DNA of 64,000 nucleotides, taken from the NCBI GenBank assembly GCA_020637365.1, contig JACJWE010000002.1:372001-436000 (forward strand), written 5' to 3'. The notes beneath the pieces were generated by a model. That model ran no database searches. It saw only the letters and a list, made by a program, of their open reading frames with translations, and was not told the origin of the DNA. Positions 43,844 through 52,894 of this stretch are shown piece after piece. The position numbers were made by a program, and so were the translations under genes. The DNA is from Acidimicrobiia bacterium. GTDB lineage: Bacteria; Actinomycetota; Acidimicrobiia; IMCC26256; JAGNEX01. Within the stretch, counting starts at the first letter, position 1. Each line of letters starts with the position of its first letter.

Positions 43844-43905
43844 CGCGTCCGACGCGACACCTGCTGGTGTCTGCACCGAACTATGTCAATGCAACCAAAG
43901 GTTGC
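43844..43905 (-). promoter_or_regulatory. Run of hairpins in the rpsJ-rplC gap, candidate S10-operon leader
   Basis: Three short perfect stems follow one another: 43891-43896 with 43900-43905 (3-nt loop), 43856-43861 with 43866-43871 (4-nt loop), and 43844-43849 with 43851-43856 (1-nt loop as written, so in practice fewer pairs). They begin just after the rpsJ stop. They may form an attenuator for rplC onward. Confidence 0.4.
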
Positions 43906-43913
43906 GCTGTCAG

Positions 43914-44219
43914 CTACTTAATTTCGATCTCAACCCCGGCGGGCAGATCGAGCCGTTGCAGCGCGTCAACCGTGTTGTTGGTCGGCTCCACAATATCGAG
44001 AAGCCGCTTGTGAATTCGCATTTCAAAGTGTTCACGTGAATCTTTGTCTTTGTGAGGAGACTTGATCACGCAGTAACGCCGAATTTCGGTGGGAAGCGGC
44101 ACCGGACCGCGTACCCGTGCCTGCGTGCGAGTGACCGTTTCAACGATCTTCTTCGTCGATTGATCGATGATTTCGTGGTCGTACGCCTTCAGGCGAATAC
44201 GAATGCGCTTGTCAGCCAT
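43914..44219 (-). CDS. rpsJ: Ribosomal protein S10
   Basis: 101 aa. RIRLKAYDHEIID and the loop GPVPLPTEIRRYCVIKSPHKDKDSREHFE fit S10/NusE, which also joins antitermination complexes with NusG. It follows tuf copy 1 by 30 nt, so the str and S10 clusters are continuous here. Confidence 0.97.
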   Translation of the reverse strand: MADKRIRIRLKAYDHEIIDQSTKKIVETVTRTQARVRGPVPLPTEIRRYCVIKSPHKDKDSREHFEMRIHKRLLDIVEPTNNTVDALQRLDLPAGVEIEIK

Positions 44220-44249
44220 GGTGCCGCTTTCCTACCTAGATCTCTGTGA

Positions 44250-45437
44250 CTAGCTGATGATTTTGGTGACTCGACCAGCACCAACCGTGCGGCCACCCTC
44301 ACGAATCGCGAACTTCAAACCCTCATCCATCGCAATCGGAGCAATCAACTCAACCGTCATCTCCGTATTATCACCCGGCATCACCATCTCCGTACCCTCA
44401 GGCAACTTCACCTGACCCGTAACATCAGTCGTACGGAAATAAAACTGCGGACGATAATTATCAAAAAACGGCGTATGACGACCACCCTCATCCTTGGTCA
44501 ACACATACACCTGAGCCTCAAACTTCGTATGCGGAGTAATCGAACCAGGCTTCGCCAACACCTGACCCCGAGCAACATCCTCCTTCTTCGTACCACGAAG
44601 AAGAACACCCACATTGTCCCCAGCACGCCCCTCATCAAGAAGCTTCCGGAACATCTCCACACCCGTACACGTCGTATTAGGCGTATTCCGAATACCAACA
44701 ATCGAAATCTCATCACCCACGTGGACAACACCACGCTCAATACGACCCGTCACAACCGTCCCACGACCCGTAATCGAAAACACATCCTCAATCGGCATCA
44801 AAAACGGACGATCAATATCACGCTCAGGCTCCGGCACATACTCATCCACCGCCGCCATCAACGCCATCACCTTGTCCCCATACTCCGAATCCCCCTCCAA
44901 CGCCTTCAACGCCGAAACAGGAACCACCGGAATATCATCACCCGGGAACTCATACTCACTCAACAACTCACGAACCTCAAGCTCCACCAGCTCAAGGATC
45001 TCCTCATCATCAACCATGTCAACCTTATTCAAGGCAACAACAATCGCCGGCACACCAACCTGACGCGCCAACAACACATGCTCACGAGTCTGCGGCATCG
45101 GCCCATCAGTAGCCGCAACCACCAAAATACCGCCATCCATCTGCGCAGCACCCGTAATCATGTTCTTCACATAATCAGCATGCCCCGGACAATCAACATG
45201 CGCATAATGACGATTCGCCGTCTCATACTCAACATGAGAAATCGAAATCGTAATACCACGCTCACGCTCCTCAGGAGCCTTATCAATCTGATCAAACGCA
45301 GTAAACGCAACACCCGACACACGATCCGACAAAACCTTCGTAATCGCAGCAGTCAACGTCGTCTTACCATGGTCAATATGACCAATAGTCCCAATATTCA
45401 AATGGGGCTTATTCCGCTCGAAGGTTTCCTTTGCCAT
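44250..45437 (-). CDS. tuf: Elongation factor Tu, intact copy
   Basis: 395 aa GTPase that delivers aminoacyl-tRNA. G1 GHIDHGKT (19-26), DCPGHADYV, NKVDMVD and the domain 2-3 blocks (HTPFFDNYRPQFYFRT) are complete. An AGGAG lies about 9 nt before the ATG. Codon use is very unlike the neighbours: T- and G-ending codons dominate and C-ending ones are scarce on the coding strand. The gene is repeated at 61522-62708 with no other difference noticed in the coding sequence. Standard rpsL-rpsG-fusA-tuf order. Confidence 0.98.
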   Translation of the reverse strand: MAKETFERNKPHLNIGTIGHIDHGKTTLTAAITKVLSDRVSGVAFTAFDQIDKAPEERERGITISISHVEYETANRHYAHVDCPGHADYVKNMITGAAQMDGGILVVAATDGPMPQTREHVLLARQVGVPAIVVALNKVDMVDDEEILELVELEVRELLSEYEFPGDDIPVVPVSALKALEGDSEYGDKVMALMAAVDEYVPEPERDIDRPFLMPIEDVFSITGRGTVVTGRIERGVVHVGDEISIVGIRNTPNTTCTGVEMFRKLLDEGRAGDNVGVLLRGTKKEDVARGQVLAKPGSITPHTKFEAQVYVLTKDEGGRHTPFFDNYRPQFYFRTTDVTGQVKLPEGTEMVMPGDNTEMTVELIAPIAMDEGLKFAIREGGRTVGAGRVTKIIS

Positions 45438-45503
45438 GATGCACAGCTCCTGAATGCGATGCGCTCGCGCGCGATCTAGATGGGTTTCTTGATGAGTGGT
45501 GAG

Positions 45504-47585
45504 CTATTCCCCACGAACCTTCGCCACGATTTCTTCGGCGATGCTCTTGGGAACTTCTTGATAGGAGTTGAACTCCATGCTGTACGTCGCGCGACCCTGG
45601 GTCCGCGAACGAAGATCGGTAGCGTATCCGAACATTTCCGCCAAGGGAACTTGTGCGGTGATCGTTTGGCCGCTTGAGCGCTGCTCGGTCCCTTGGACTC
45701 GCCCACGACGGGAGTTGAGGTCACCGATAACGTCGCCCAAATACGACTCGGGCGTCACCACCTCGACCTGCATGATCGGTTCGAGAATCACCGGCGAGGC
45801 CTTGCGCGCTGCTTCCTTCGCGGCCATCGATCCAGCAATCTTGAACGCCATTTCGGACGAGTCGACGTCGTGATACGAGCCGTAGGTCAACGTGGCCTTG
45901 ATGTCGACCATTGGATACCCGGCGATGACGCCAGATTCGAGCGCCTCGCCAATGCCCTTTTCGACCGACGGGATGTATTCGCGAGGAATGACACCACCAA
46001 CGATCTGGCTCTCGAACGCGTAACCCTCACCCACCTCGTTGGGCTCCATCGAGATGACGACGTGACCGTACTGACCACGACCACCACTCTGCTTGGCGTA
46101 CTTGACGTCGACCTTTTCGACCTTCTTGGTGATGGTCTCGCGGTATGCGACCTGTGGCTTACCGACGTTCGCTTCGACGTTGAACTCGCGCATCATGCGG
46201 TCGACCAACACCTCGAGGTGAAGCTCACCCATACCGGAGATGACCGTTTGACCGGTCTCTTCGTCGGAGCGCACCCGGAAGGTCGGGTCTTCATCGGAGA
46301 GGCTCGACAACGCTTTGGACAGCTTGTCCTGGTCAGCCTTGGACTTTGGCTCGATAGCAACCGAGATGACCGGCTCGGGGAACTCCATCTTTTCGAGAAG
46401 CACTGGAGCGTCCGTCGCGGTCAAGGAGTCTCCGGTACGCACATTCTTCAGTCCGACGGCGGCAGCGATGTCACCCGCGTACACCGTGTCGATGTCCTCG
46501 CGTGAGTTGGCGTGCATTTGGAGGAGTCGACCGATGCGTTCTTTCTTGTCCTGTGTGACGTTGAGAACGGTCGTGCCCTGATCGATTTGGCCAGCGTACA
46601 CACGGAAATAGGTCAGCTTGCCGTATGGGTCAGCAACGATCTTGAACGCGATCGCGGTAAACGGCGCCTTGTCGTCGGTCTCTCGCGTCACGACTTCTTC
46701 GCTGCCGGGGAGGATGCCCGTCACAGGAGGAATGTCGAGCGGTGACGGCAAAAAGTCAACCACTGCATCGAGCAGGGTCTGCACGCCCTTGTTCTTGAAC
46801 GCCGTTCCACACAAGATGGGTACAGCCTCGTTAGCGATGGTCATCTTGCGGATGGCTGCGCGCAGCTCGTCCTCGGAGAGCTCTTCACCCTCCAGGTAAC
46901 GCTCCATGAGCTCTTCGTCGTGCGACGCGATCTCTTCGAGCATCGTGTTGCGGTATTCCTCGGCGCGTTCTTGGAGATCGGCAGGAATGTCGGTCACCTC
47001 AAAGGATGCGCCAAGGTCCTCGCCGTTCCACACCACTGCCTTCATGCGGACGAGATCGACGATGCCGACAAAGTCCGCCTCGTTGCCGATCGGCAGCTGG
47101 AGGACGAGCGCATTTGCCTTCAAGCGGTCTTTGATCATGTCGACGCACATGTAGAAATCGGCGCCGGTTCGGTCGAGCTTGTTGACAAAGCACATGCGCG
47201 GCACGTTGTACTTGTCGGCCTGCCGCCACACGGTCTCTGATTGCGGCTCAACGCCAGCAACGCCGTCAAAGACCGCTACCGCTCCGTCGAGCACGCGCAA
47301 AGAACGCTCCACCTCGACCGTGAAGTCGACGTGGCCGGGCGTGTCGATGATGTTGATGCGGTGGTCGCGCCACATACACGTGGTGGCAGCGGAAGTGATG
47401 GTGATGCCGCGCTCTTGCTCCTGGGCCATCCAGTCCATCGTGGCGGCACCGTCGTGGACTTCACCGATCTTGTAGGAACGGCCCGTGTAGTAGAGGATCC
47501 GCTCGGTCGTCGTGGTCTTGCCGGCATCGATATGAGCCATGATGCCGATGTTGCGGTATCTGTTCAGGGGTGCTTGACGTGGCAT
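45504..47585 (-). CDS. fusA: Elongation factor G
   Basis: 693 aa translocase GTPase. G1 AHIDAGKT near residues 16-23, DTPGHVDF, NKLDRTGAD, and domains III-V through to the C-terminus are complete. It drives ribosome translocation and, with RRF, recycling. Codon use is C-ending and GC-rich, unlike adjacent tuf. Confidence 0.98.
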   Translation of the reverse strand: MPRQAPLNRYRNIGIMAHIDAGKTTTTERILYYTGRSYKIGEVHDGAATMDWMAQEQERGITITSAATTCMWRDHRINIIDTPGHVDFTVEVERSLRVLDGAVAVFDGVAGVEPQSETVWRQADKYNVPRMCFVNKLDRTGADFYMCVDMIKDRLKANALVLQLPIGNEADFVGIVDLVRMKAVVWNGEDLGASFEVTDIPADLQERAEEYRNTMLEEIASHDEELMERYLEGEELSEDELRAAIRKMTIANEAVPILCGTAFKNKGVQTLLDAVVDFLPSPLDIPPVTGILPGSEEVVTRETDDKAPFTAIAFKIVADPYGKLTYFRVYAGQIDQGTTVLNVTQDKKERIGRLLQMHANSREDIDTVYAGDIAAAVGLKNVRTGDSLTATDAPVLLEKMEFPEPVISVAIEPKSKADQDKLSKALSSLSDEDPTFRVRSDEETGQTVISGMGELHLEVLVDRMMREFNVEANVGKPQVAYRETITKKVEKVDVKYAKQSGGRGQYGHVVISMEPNEVGEGYAFESQIVGGVIPREYIPSVEKGIGEALESGVIAGYPMVDIKATLTYGSYHDVDSSEMAFKIAGSMAAKEAARKASPVILEPIMQVEVVTPESYLGDVIGDLNSRRGRVQGTEQRSSGQTITAQVPLAEMFGYATDLRSRTQGRATYSMEFNSYQEVPKSIAEEIVAKVRGE

Positions 47586-47731
47586 GAGAGCGCCTTTGCG
47601 GCATCGGCGTCAACCGACGACTTGTTAGTCGAATTTCGATGTTGCTGTCTCGCGATCAAGGCCCCAGCGGATTCCGCAGGAGCCCTGAGCTTCGTACTTG
47701 GTCCGATAGGACCGGAGATGAACTCCAGCGC

Positions 47732-48202
47732 CTACCAGCGGTAGTGGGCGAAGGCCCGGTTTGATTCGGCCATCTTGTGCATGTCGTCACGACGCTTGAC
47801 CGAGGTGCCGACACCGTTAGCCGCGTCGTGCAGCTCATTGGCGAGACGCTCGGCCATCGTGCGCTCACGCCGCGAACGGGAGTTGCCGACGATCCAGCGA
47901 ATCGCCAACGTCGTGGCACGGCGCGGACGCACTTCGACGGGAACCTGGTAGGTCGCACCACCGACACGGCGGCTCTTGACCTCGAGCTGCGGCTTGACAT
48001 TGTCCACGGCGCGCTTCAGCATCGGAATCGGCTCATTGCCCGAGCGCTTCGCAACCTCGTCGAGGGCTTCGTAGACGATTTGTTCAGCGGTTGAACGCTT
48101 ACCGCGGAGAAGAACCTTGTTCACAAGCTGGGTGACGAGCACCGAGCGGTACAGCGGGTCAGGCGCGAGGTCCCGACGAGGAGCGGCTCCCTTGCGAGGC
48201 AT
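47732..48202 (-). CDS. rpsG: Ribosomal protein S7
   Basis: 156 aa. MPRKGAAPRRDLAPDP and the ALRWIVGNSRSRRE-like block (LAIRWIVGNSRSR) fit S7, which organises the 30S head and is a likely str operon autoregulator. Three nt after rpsL; 146 nt before fusA. Confidence 0.97.
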   Translation of the reverse strand: MPRKGAAPRRDLAPDPLYRSVLVTQLVNKVLLRGKRSTAEQIVYEALDEVAKRSGNEPIPMLKRAVDNVKPQLEVKSRRVGGATYQVPVEVRPRRATTLAIRWIVGNSRSRRERTMAERLANELHDAANGVGTSVKRRDDMHKMAESNRAFAHYRW

Positions 48203-48205
48203 GTT

Positions 48206-48577
48206 TTAGGACTCCTTCTTAGCGCCGTAACGGCTGCGAGCCTGCTTGCGCTTGCTCACGCCGGACGCGTCCAGCGCGCCACGGATGATCTTGTAACGCA
48301 CACCCGGAAGGTCCTTCACACGACCACCGCGCACCAAGACAATGGAGTGCTCTTGGAGATTGTGACCTTCGCCGGGGATGTACGCAGTGACCTCGATCCC
48401 ACTGGTCAAACGCACACGTGCGACCTTGCGAAGAGCCGAGTTCGGCTTTTTCGGTGTGGTCGTGAACACGCGGGTGCACACACCACGTCGCTGGGGCGCG
48501 CCCTTAAGCGCTGGCGTCTTGACCTTGTCAGGTTTTGAAACGCGGCCCTTTCGGACCAACTGCTGAATCGTGGGCAC
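48206..48577 (-). CDS. rpsL: Ribosomal protein S12
   Basis: 123 aa, GTG start. Decoding-centre protein. Lys43 (TPKKPNSALRK) and Lys88 (GGRVKDLPGV), the usual sites of streptomycin resistance, are wild type. First gene of the str group, downstream of a good promoter. Confidence 0.97.
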   Translation of the reverse strand: MPTIQQLVRKGRVSKPDKVKTPALKGAPQRRGVCTRVFTTTPKKPNSALRKVARVRLTSGIEVTAYIPGEGHNLQEHSIVLVRGGRVKDLPGVRYKIIRGALDASGVSKRKQARSRYGAKKES

Positions 48578-48709
48578 GCGAAACTCCTCAAGGACCCAAG
48601 TCTTGTAAATCAGCCGAACCAGAACCGTGAGACACGAGCCCGGGCTGAAGTCTGTGTTGCGGCGGGTTCAATCAATGAACCACGTCCAGCTCAAGACGAA
48701 CAGCCCGAT

Positions 48710-48739
48710 AACCTATGTCTCACGGCATGTCCTGGTCAA
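48710..48739 (-). promoter_or_regulatory. Sigma-A-type promoter of the rpsL-rpsG-fusA-tuf group
   Basis: On the minus strand TTGACC (48739-48734) and TAGGTT (48715-48710) are separated by 18 nt. It lies between rpoC and rpsL, leaving a leader of about 125 nt before rpsL. Confidence 0.6.
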
Positions 48740-48786
48740 CTTGTATCGGTTAACGATCTCCGGTGTTGGACGGACGACAGGTGCGC

Positions 48787-51700
48787 CTAGGCGCTCGTGC
48801 TCCGGCCGAGGTCGGGTTCAGGCTTCATCAGACCTTCTGCAACCGGGTCGCCGATTGCGTTTTCGGTGCCGATGTTGCGTAGCCAGTCCGCCAGATCCTC
48901 GCCCTCGTTGCTGGAGAACGGCAGTTCTTCGGCTTCGGGAGCAAATGGCCGCACGTGCTGGTAGGTGGTCTCGCCGGTACCAGCCGGAATCAGCTTGCCG
49001 ATGATCACGTTTTCCTTCAGACCGACGAGACCATCGCGGCGACTCTCGATTGCCGCTTCGGTCAAGACACGAGTGGTCTCCTGGAACGAGGCCGCCGACA
49101 ACCACGAGTCGGTAGCGAGCGACGCCTTGGTAATACCCATGAGCTCAGGGCGCCCTTCGGCCGGCTGCTTACCTTCCTCAACCATGCGTCGGTTGGTCTC
49201 GGCGTAGACGCGTGCGTCGACCTTCTCACCGGGAAGGAACTCGGTGTCACCAGACTCAGAAACGGCGACGCGGCGCAGCATCTGGCGAACGATGACCTCG
49301 ATGTGCTTGTCGTGGATCGACACACCCTGTTCGCGGTACACCTTCTGGACTTCGTCGACGAGGTAACGCTGGGTCTCGCGCAGACCTTGGATCTCCAAGA
49401 TCTCCTTAGGATCGAGTGGTGCCTTTTCGTCACCTATCAAACGCTGACCAGCGACGACCTCTTGTCCGTCCTTGACGGTCACCAGCGCGAACCGGGAGGC
49501 TTCATACTCCTCTTCGGTTCCGTCGTTGCTGATCACCGTGATGATCCGGCCCGTGCCTTCGCCGTCGGTAATACGCACGACACCCGAGGTACGTGACGGG
49601 ACGGCTTTACCCTTTGGCGTACGAGCCTCGAAGAGTTCAACGACTCGCGGCAGACCCTGGGTGATGTCGTCACCACCGTGCACACCACCGGTGTGGAAGG
49701 TACGCATTGTCAGCTGTGTACCAGGCTCACCGATCGACTGCGCTGCCATGATCCCGACCGCTTCGCCCATCTCGACGTCGCGGTGGGTCGCCAGCTGCAG
49801 GCCGTAACACTGCGCACAGACCCCATAGATGGTCTCACAGGTAAGCACCGAACGAACGCGTACACGTTCCACGGACGGGTCATCTGCGAGCGCGTCGATC
49901 ACGTCGTAGGTCAAGACGTCACCGGCGGCGAAGTCTCCAGCGTCTTCGACGAGTACACGTCCGAACAGGCGACTTTCGAGCATCTTGTCGTGACCGTCTT
50001 CACGGTCGATGTCGTTGACCCAGATGCCTCGAATCGTCCCGCAGTCGTCGTCACGGACGATCAACTCCTGGGAAACGTCGACGAGGCGTCGGGTCAGATA
50101 TCCCGAGTCAGCGGTACGCAAAGCGGTGTCAGCAAGACCCTTACGAGCACCGTGTGTCGAGATGAAGTACTCGAGCACGGTGAGGCCTTCACGGAAGTTG
50201 GCCTTGATCGGGCGCGGAATGATCTCACCCTTCGGGTTTGCCACCAGACCACGCATACCAGCGATCTGACGGACCTGCATGATGTTTCCACGAGCACCCG
50301 ACCCGATCATCATGTTGATCGGGTTGAAGTCGTCCGCGCTCATCACCGCTTCCATGGCGTGCTGCACGTCATTGGTCGCCTCGGTCCAGATCTCGATCTC
50401 GCGCTGACGACGCTCCTCATCGGTGATGATGCCTCGCTGGTGCTGGCTCTCGATCTTGGCTGCTTTCTCCTCGTAGCCGTCGAGGATCTCACGCTTGTCC
50501 GACGGCGTTTGCACGTCGTCGATCGAGACCGTCAACCCGGCGATCGTCGAAAAAGCGAAGCCACGATCCTTCAAGCGGTCGAGTGACGCGGCGACGTCAG
50601 CGTTGGGATAACGCGCCATCAACTGACCGACGATGCCTGAGAGGTGCTTCTTGCGAACCGTCTGGGCGACGAAGGGGAAGTCCTCAGGAAACGCCGAGTT
50701 GAACAGGACGCGCCCAAGGGTCGTTTCCACTCGAACGACTCCGTCAGCGCGGCTGATCACCATGGCGTCTGGGTGTTCATCGTCACGAACGGGGAACTCG
50801 TCCTCGGGGAACCGGTCATCCTCCAAGCGGATCTGGATCGGCGCATGCACCGAAAGACCTTGGCCGTGATTGACCCGGTACTGGTCCCAAGCCTGGAGGG
50901 CCTCAGCGACCGACCCGAACGAACGGCCCGCACCCATCGCCTCAGGATCTTCGACCGTGAGGTAGTACGCACCGATAACCATGTCCTGTGACGGAACGGC
51001 GATCGGACGCCCGTGGGCCGGGGACAAAATGTTGTTCGCCGACAGCATGAGCAGACGGGCTTCGGCCTGAGCTTCGGCTGAAAGCGGAAGATGGACCGCC
51101 ATCTGGTCACCGTCGAAGTCAGCGTTGAACGCCGCGCAGACCAGCGGGTGGATCTGAATGGCCTTACCTTCGATCAGGACAGGCTCGAAGGCTTGGATGC
51201 CCAAACGGTGAAGGGTCGGAGCACGGTTCAACAACACCGGGTGCTCGGAAATGACCTCTTCGAGCACATCCCACACCTCGGAGCGGGCACGCTCAACCAT
51301 CCGCTTGGCGGATTTGATGTTCTGGGCGTACTCGAGTTCAACCAGCCGTTTCATCACGAACGGCTTGAAGAGTTCAAGAGCCATCTGCTTGGGCAAACCA
51401 CACTGGTGGAGTTTGAGCTGCGGGCCGACGACGATCACGGAACGACCCGAGTAGTCGACGCGCTTACCCAAAAGGTTCTGGCGGAAACGACCCTGCTTAC
51501 CCTTGAGCATGTCCGAGAGCGACTTGAGCGGGCGGTTACCCGGTCCGGTCACGGGACGGCCGCGTCGACCGTTGTCGAACAGTGCGTCGACGGCCTCTTG
51601 AAGCATGCGCTTTTCGTTGTTGACGATGATCTCAGGCGCTCCGAGGTCCAAGAGCCGCTTGAGACGGTTGTTTCGATTGATCACACGGCGGTACAAGTCG

Positions 51701-52740
51701 TTCAGGTCAGAGGTCGCAAAGCGGCCACCGTCGAGCTGCACCATCGGGCGAAGGTCCGGTGGGATGACCGGAATCGCGTCGAGGATCATCGCTGTCGGAG
51801 GATTGGCGCGAAGCCCCGCCTCGTTCTCACGGTTGAACGCCGTCACGACCTTGAGGCGTTTGATCGCCTTAGCCTTGCGCTGACCGCGGGCGGTTTGGAT
51901 CACCTCGCGAAGCACTACGTCTTCAGAATCGAGGTCCATGCGCTCGATCAAGTCCTTGACCGCAGCGGCGCCCATGCCACCACCGAAGTACTCCTCATAG
52001 CGATCTTGCAGGTCGCGCCAGACCCGGTCGTCATCGACGAGGGTCTTGACGCCCATCGTGCGGAACACGTGAAAAACGTTCTCGAGGTGTTCGATCTCTT
52101 CGGTGTAACGCTCGCGGACCTCTTCGATGTCTTTTTCGGCACCGCGCTTGAGCTTATTGATCTCGGCGTCTTTAGCGCCTTGCTCCTGAAGCGAAGCAAT
52201 CTCGCCCTCGAGTTCCGCGTACGCGGCTTCGACCTCTTCATCGCGCTCGTGTTCGATCTCTGCGATCTCTTCGCGGAGATCTGCTTCGAGTTCGGGGAGG
52301 TCCTCGTGACGGCGTTCTTCGTCGACCCAGGTCACCACGTGCGCGGCGAAGTAGATGACGCGCTCGAGATTCTTGGGAGCCATATCCATGAGGTAGCCGA
52401 GACGGCTCGGAACACCCTTGAAATACCAGATGTGGGTGACGGGGGCCGCCAACTCGATGTGCCCCATGCGTTCGCGGCGCACTTTGGACCGGGTGACCTC
52501 GACGCCGCAGCGTTCGCAGATGATCCCCTTAAAGCGAACCCGCTTGTACTTGCCGCAATAGCACTCCCAGTCCTTGGTAGGACCGAAAATCTTCTCGCAG
52601 AACAAGCCATCCTTCTCGGGCTTGAGCGTCCGGTAGTTGATGGTTTCGGGCTTCTTGACTTCACCATTGGACCACTTACGGATCTGGTCCGCTGTGGCCA
52701 AACTAATTCCAAGCTTGTCGAACTCGTTAACGTCGAGCAC
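48787..52740 (-). CDS. rpoC: RNA polymerase beta' subunit
   Basis: 1317 aa. The N-terminal zinc site (CYCGKYKRVRFKGIICERCG), the catalytic Mg loop NADFDGDQMAVH (about residues 535-550), the bridge helix and trigger loop (IGEPGTQLTMRTFHTGG) and a second zinc site (CETIYGVCAQCYG) are all present. An actinobacterial-type insertion (about 130-230, Glu-rich coiled coil) follows the N-terminal domain. It lies 154 nt after rpoB. Confidence 0.98.
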   Translation of the reverse strand: MLDVNEFDKLGISLATADQIRKWSNGEVKKPETINYRTLKPEKDGLFCEKIFGPTKDWECYCGKYKRVRFKGIICERCGVEVTRSKVRRERMGHIELAAPVTHIWYFKGVPSRLGYLMDMAPKNLERVIYFAAHVVTWVDEERRHEDLPELEADLREEIAEIEHERDEEVEAAYAELEGEIASLQEQGAKDAEINKLKRGAEKDIEEVRERYTEEIEHLENVFHVFRTMGVKTLVDDDRVWRDLQDRYEEYFGGGMGAAAVKDLIERMDLDSEDVVLREVIQTARGQRKAKAIKRLKVVTAFNRENEAGLRANPPTAMILDAIPVIPPDLRPMVQLDGGRFATSDLNDLYRRVINRNNRLKRLLDLGAPEIIVNNEKRMLQEAVDALFDNGRRGRPVTGPGNRPLKSLSDMLKGKQGRFRQNLLGKRVDYSGRSVIVVGPQLKLHQCGLPKQMALELFKPFVMKRLVELEYAQNIKSAKRMVERARSEVWDVLEEVISEHPVLLNRAPTLHRLGIQAFEPVLIEGKAIQIHPLVCAAFNADFDGDQMAVHLPLSAEAQAEARLLMLSANNILSPAHGRPIAVPSQDMVIGAYYLTVEDPEAMGAGRSFGSVAEALQAWDQYRVNHGQGLSVHAPIQIRLEDDRFPEDEFPVRDDEHPDAMVISRADGVVRVETTLGRVLFNSAFPEDFPFVAQTVRKKHLSGIVGQLMARYPNADVAASLDRLKDRGFAFSTIAGLTVSIDDVQTPSDKREILDGYEEKAAKIESQHQRGIITDEERRQREIEIWTEATNDVQHAMEAVMSADDFNPINMMIGSGARGNIMQVRQIAGMRGLVANPKGEIIPRPIKANFREGLTVLEYFISTHGARKGLADTALRTADSGYLTRRLVDVSQELIVRDDDCGTIRGIWVNDIDREDGHDKMLESRLFGRVLVEDAGDFAAGDVLTYDVIDALADDPSVERVRVRSVLTCETIYGVCAQCYGLQLATHRDVEMGEAVGIMAAQSIGEPGTQLTMRTFHTGGVHGGDDITQGLPRVVELFEARTPKGKAVPSRTSGVVRITDGEGTGRIITVISNDGTEEEYEASRFALVTVKDGQEVVAGQRLIGDEKAPLDPKEILEIQGLRETQRYLVDEVQKVYREQGVSIHDKHIEVIVRQMLRRVAVSESGDTEFLPGEKVDARVYAETNRRMVEEGKQPAEGRPELMGITKASLATDSWLSAASFQETTRVLTEAAIESRRDGLVGLKENVIIGKLIPAGTGETTYQHVRPFAPEAEELPFSSNEGEDLADWLRNIGTENAIGDPVAEGLMKPEPDLGRSTSA

Positions 52741-52865
52741 GTTGCATTCCTCACTGATGGAAGTGGATATTCCGTTTCAGGGTTGTCGCAGCGTTGCGCT
52801 GCGGAAGGGTTGAGCTGCCGAGGTGTCTGCCATCGCCGATGCAGCGGACGTCCAGACGGCGAGCC

Positions 52866-52891
52866 GAGGGGCCGAGATGTCTCGGCCCCTC
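52866..52891 (-). promoter_or_regulatory. Perfect 11-bp hairpin in the rpoB-rpoC gap
   Basis: GAGGGGCCGAG pairs with CTCGGCCCCTC around a 4-nt loop, 3 nt after the rpoB stop. No T-run follows, so full termination is unlikely. A pause, processing or stability element is more plausible. Confidence 0.6.
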
Positions 52892-52894
52892 GAT

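Noticed and set aside
44475..45479. Long plus-strand open frame (334 codons) opposite tuf copy 1, mirrored at 61746-62738
   Set aside because: It arises from the unusual codon use of tuf; the product is Arg/His/Asn/Thr-rich without family features.
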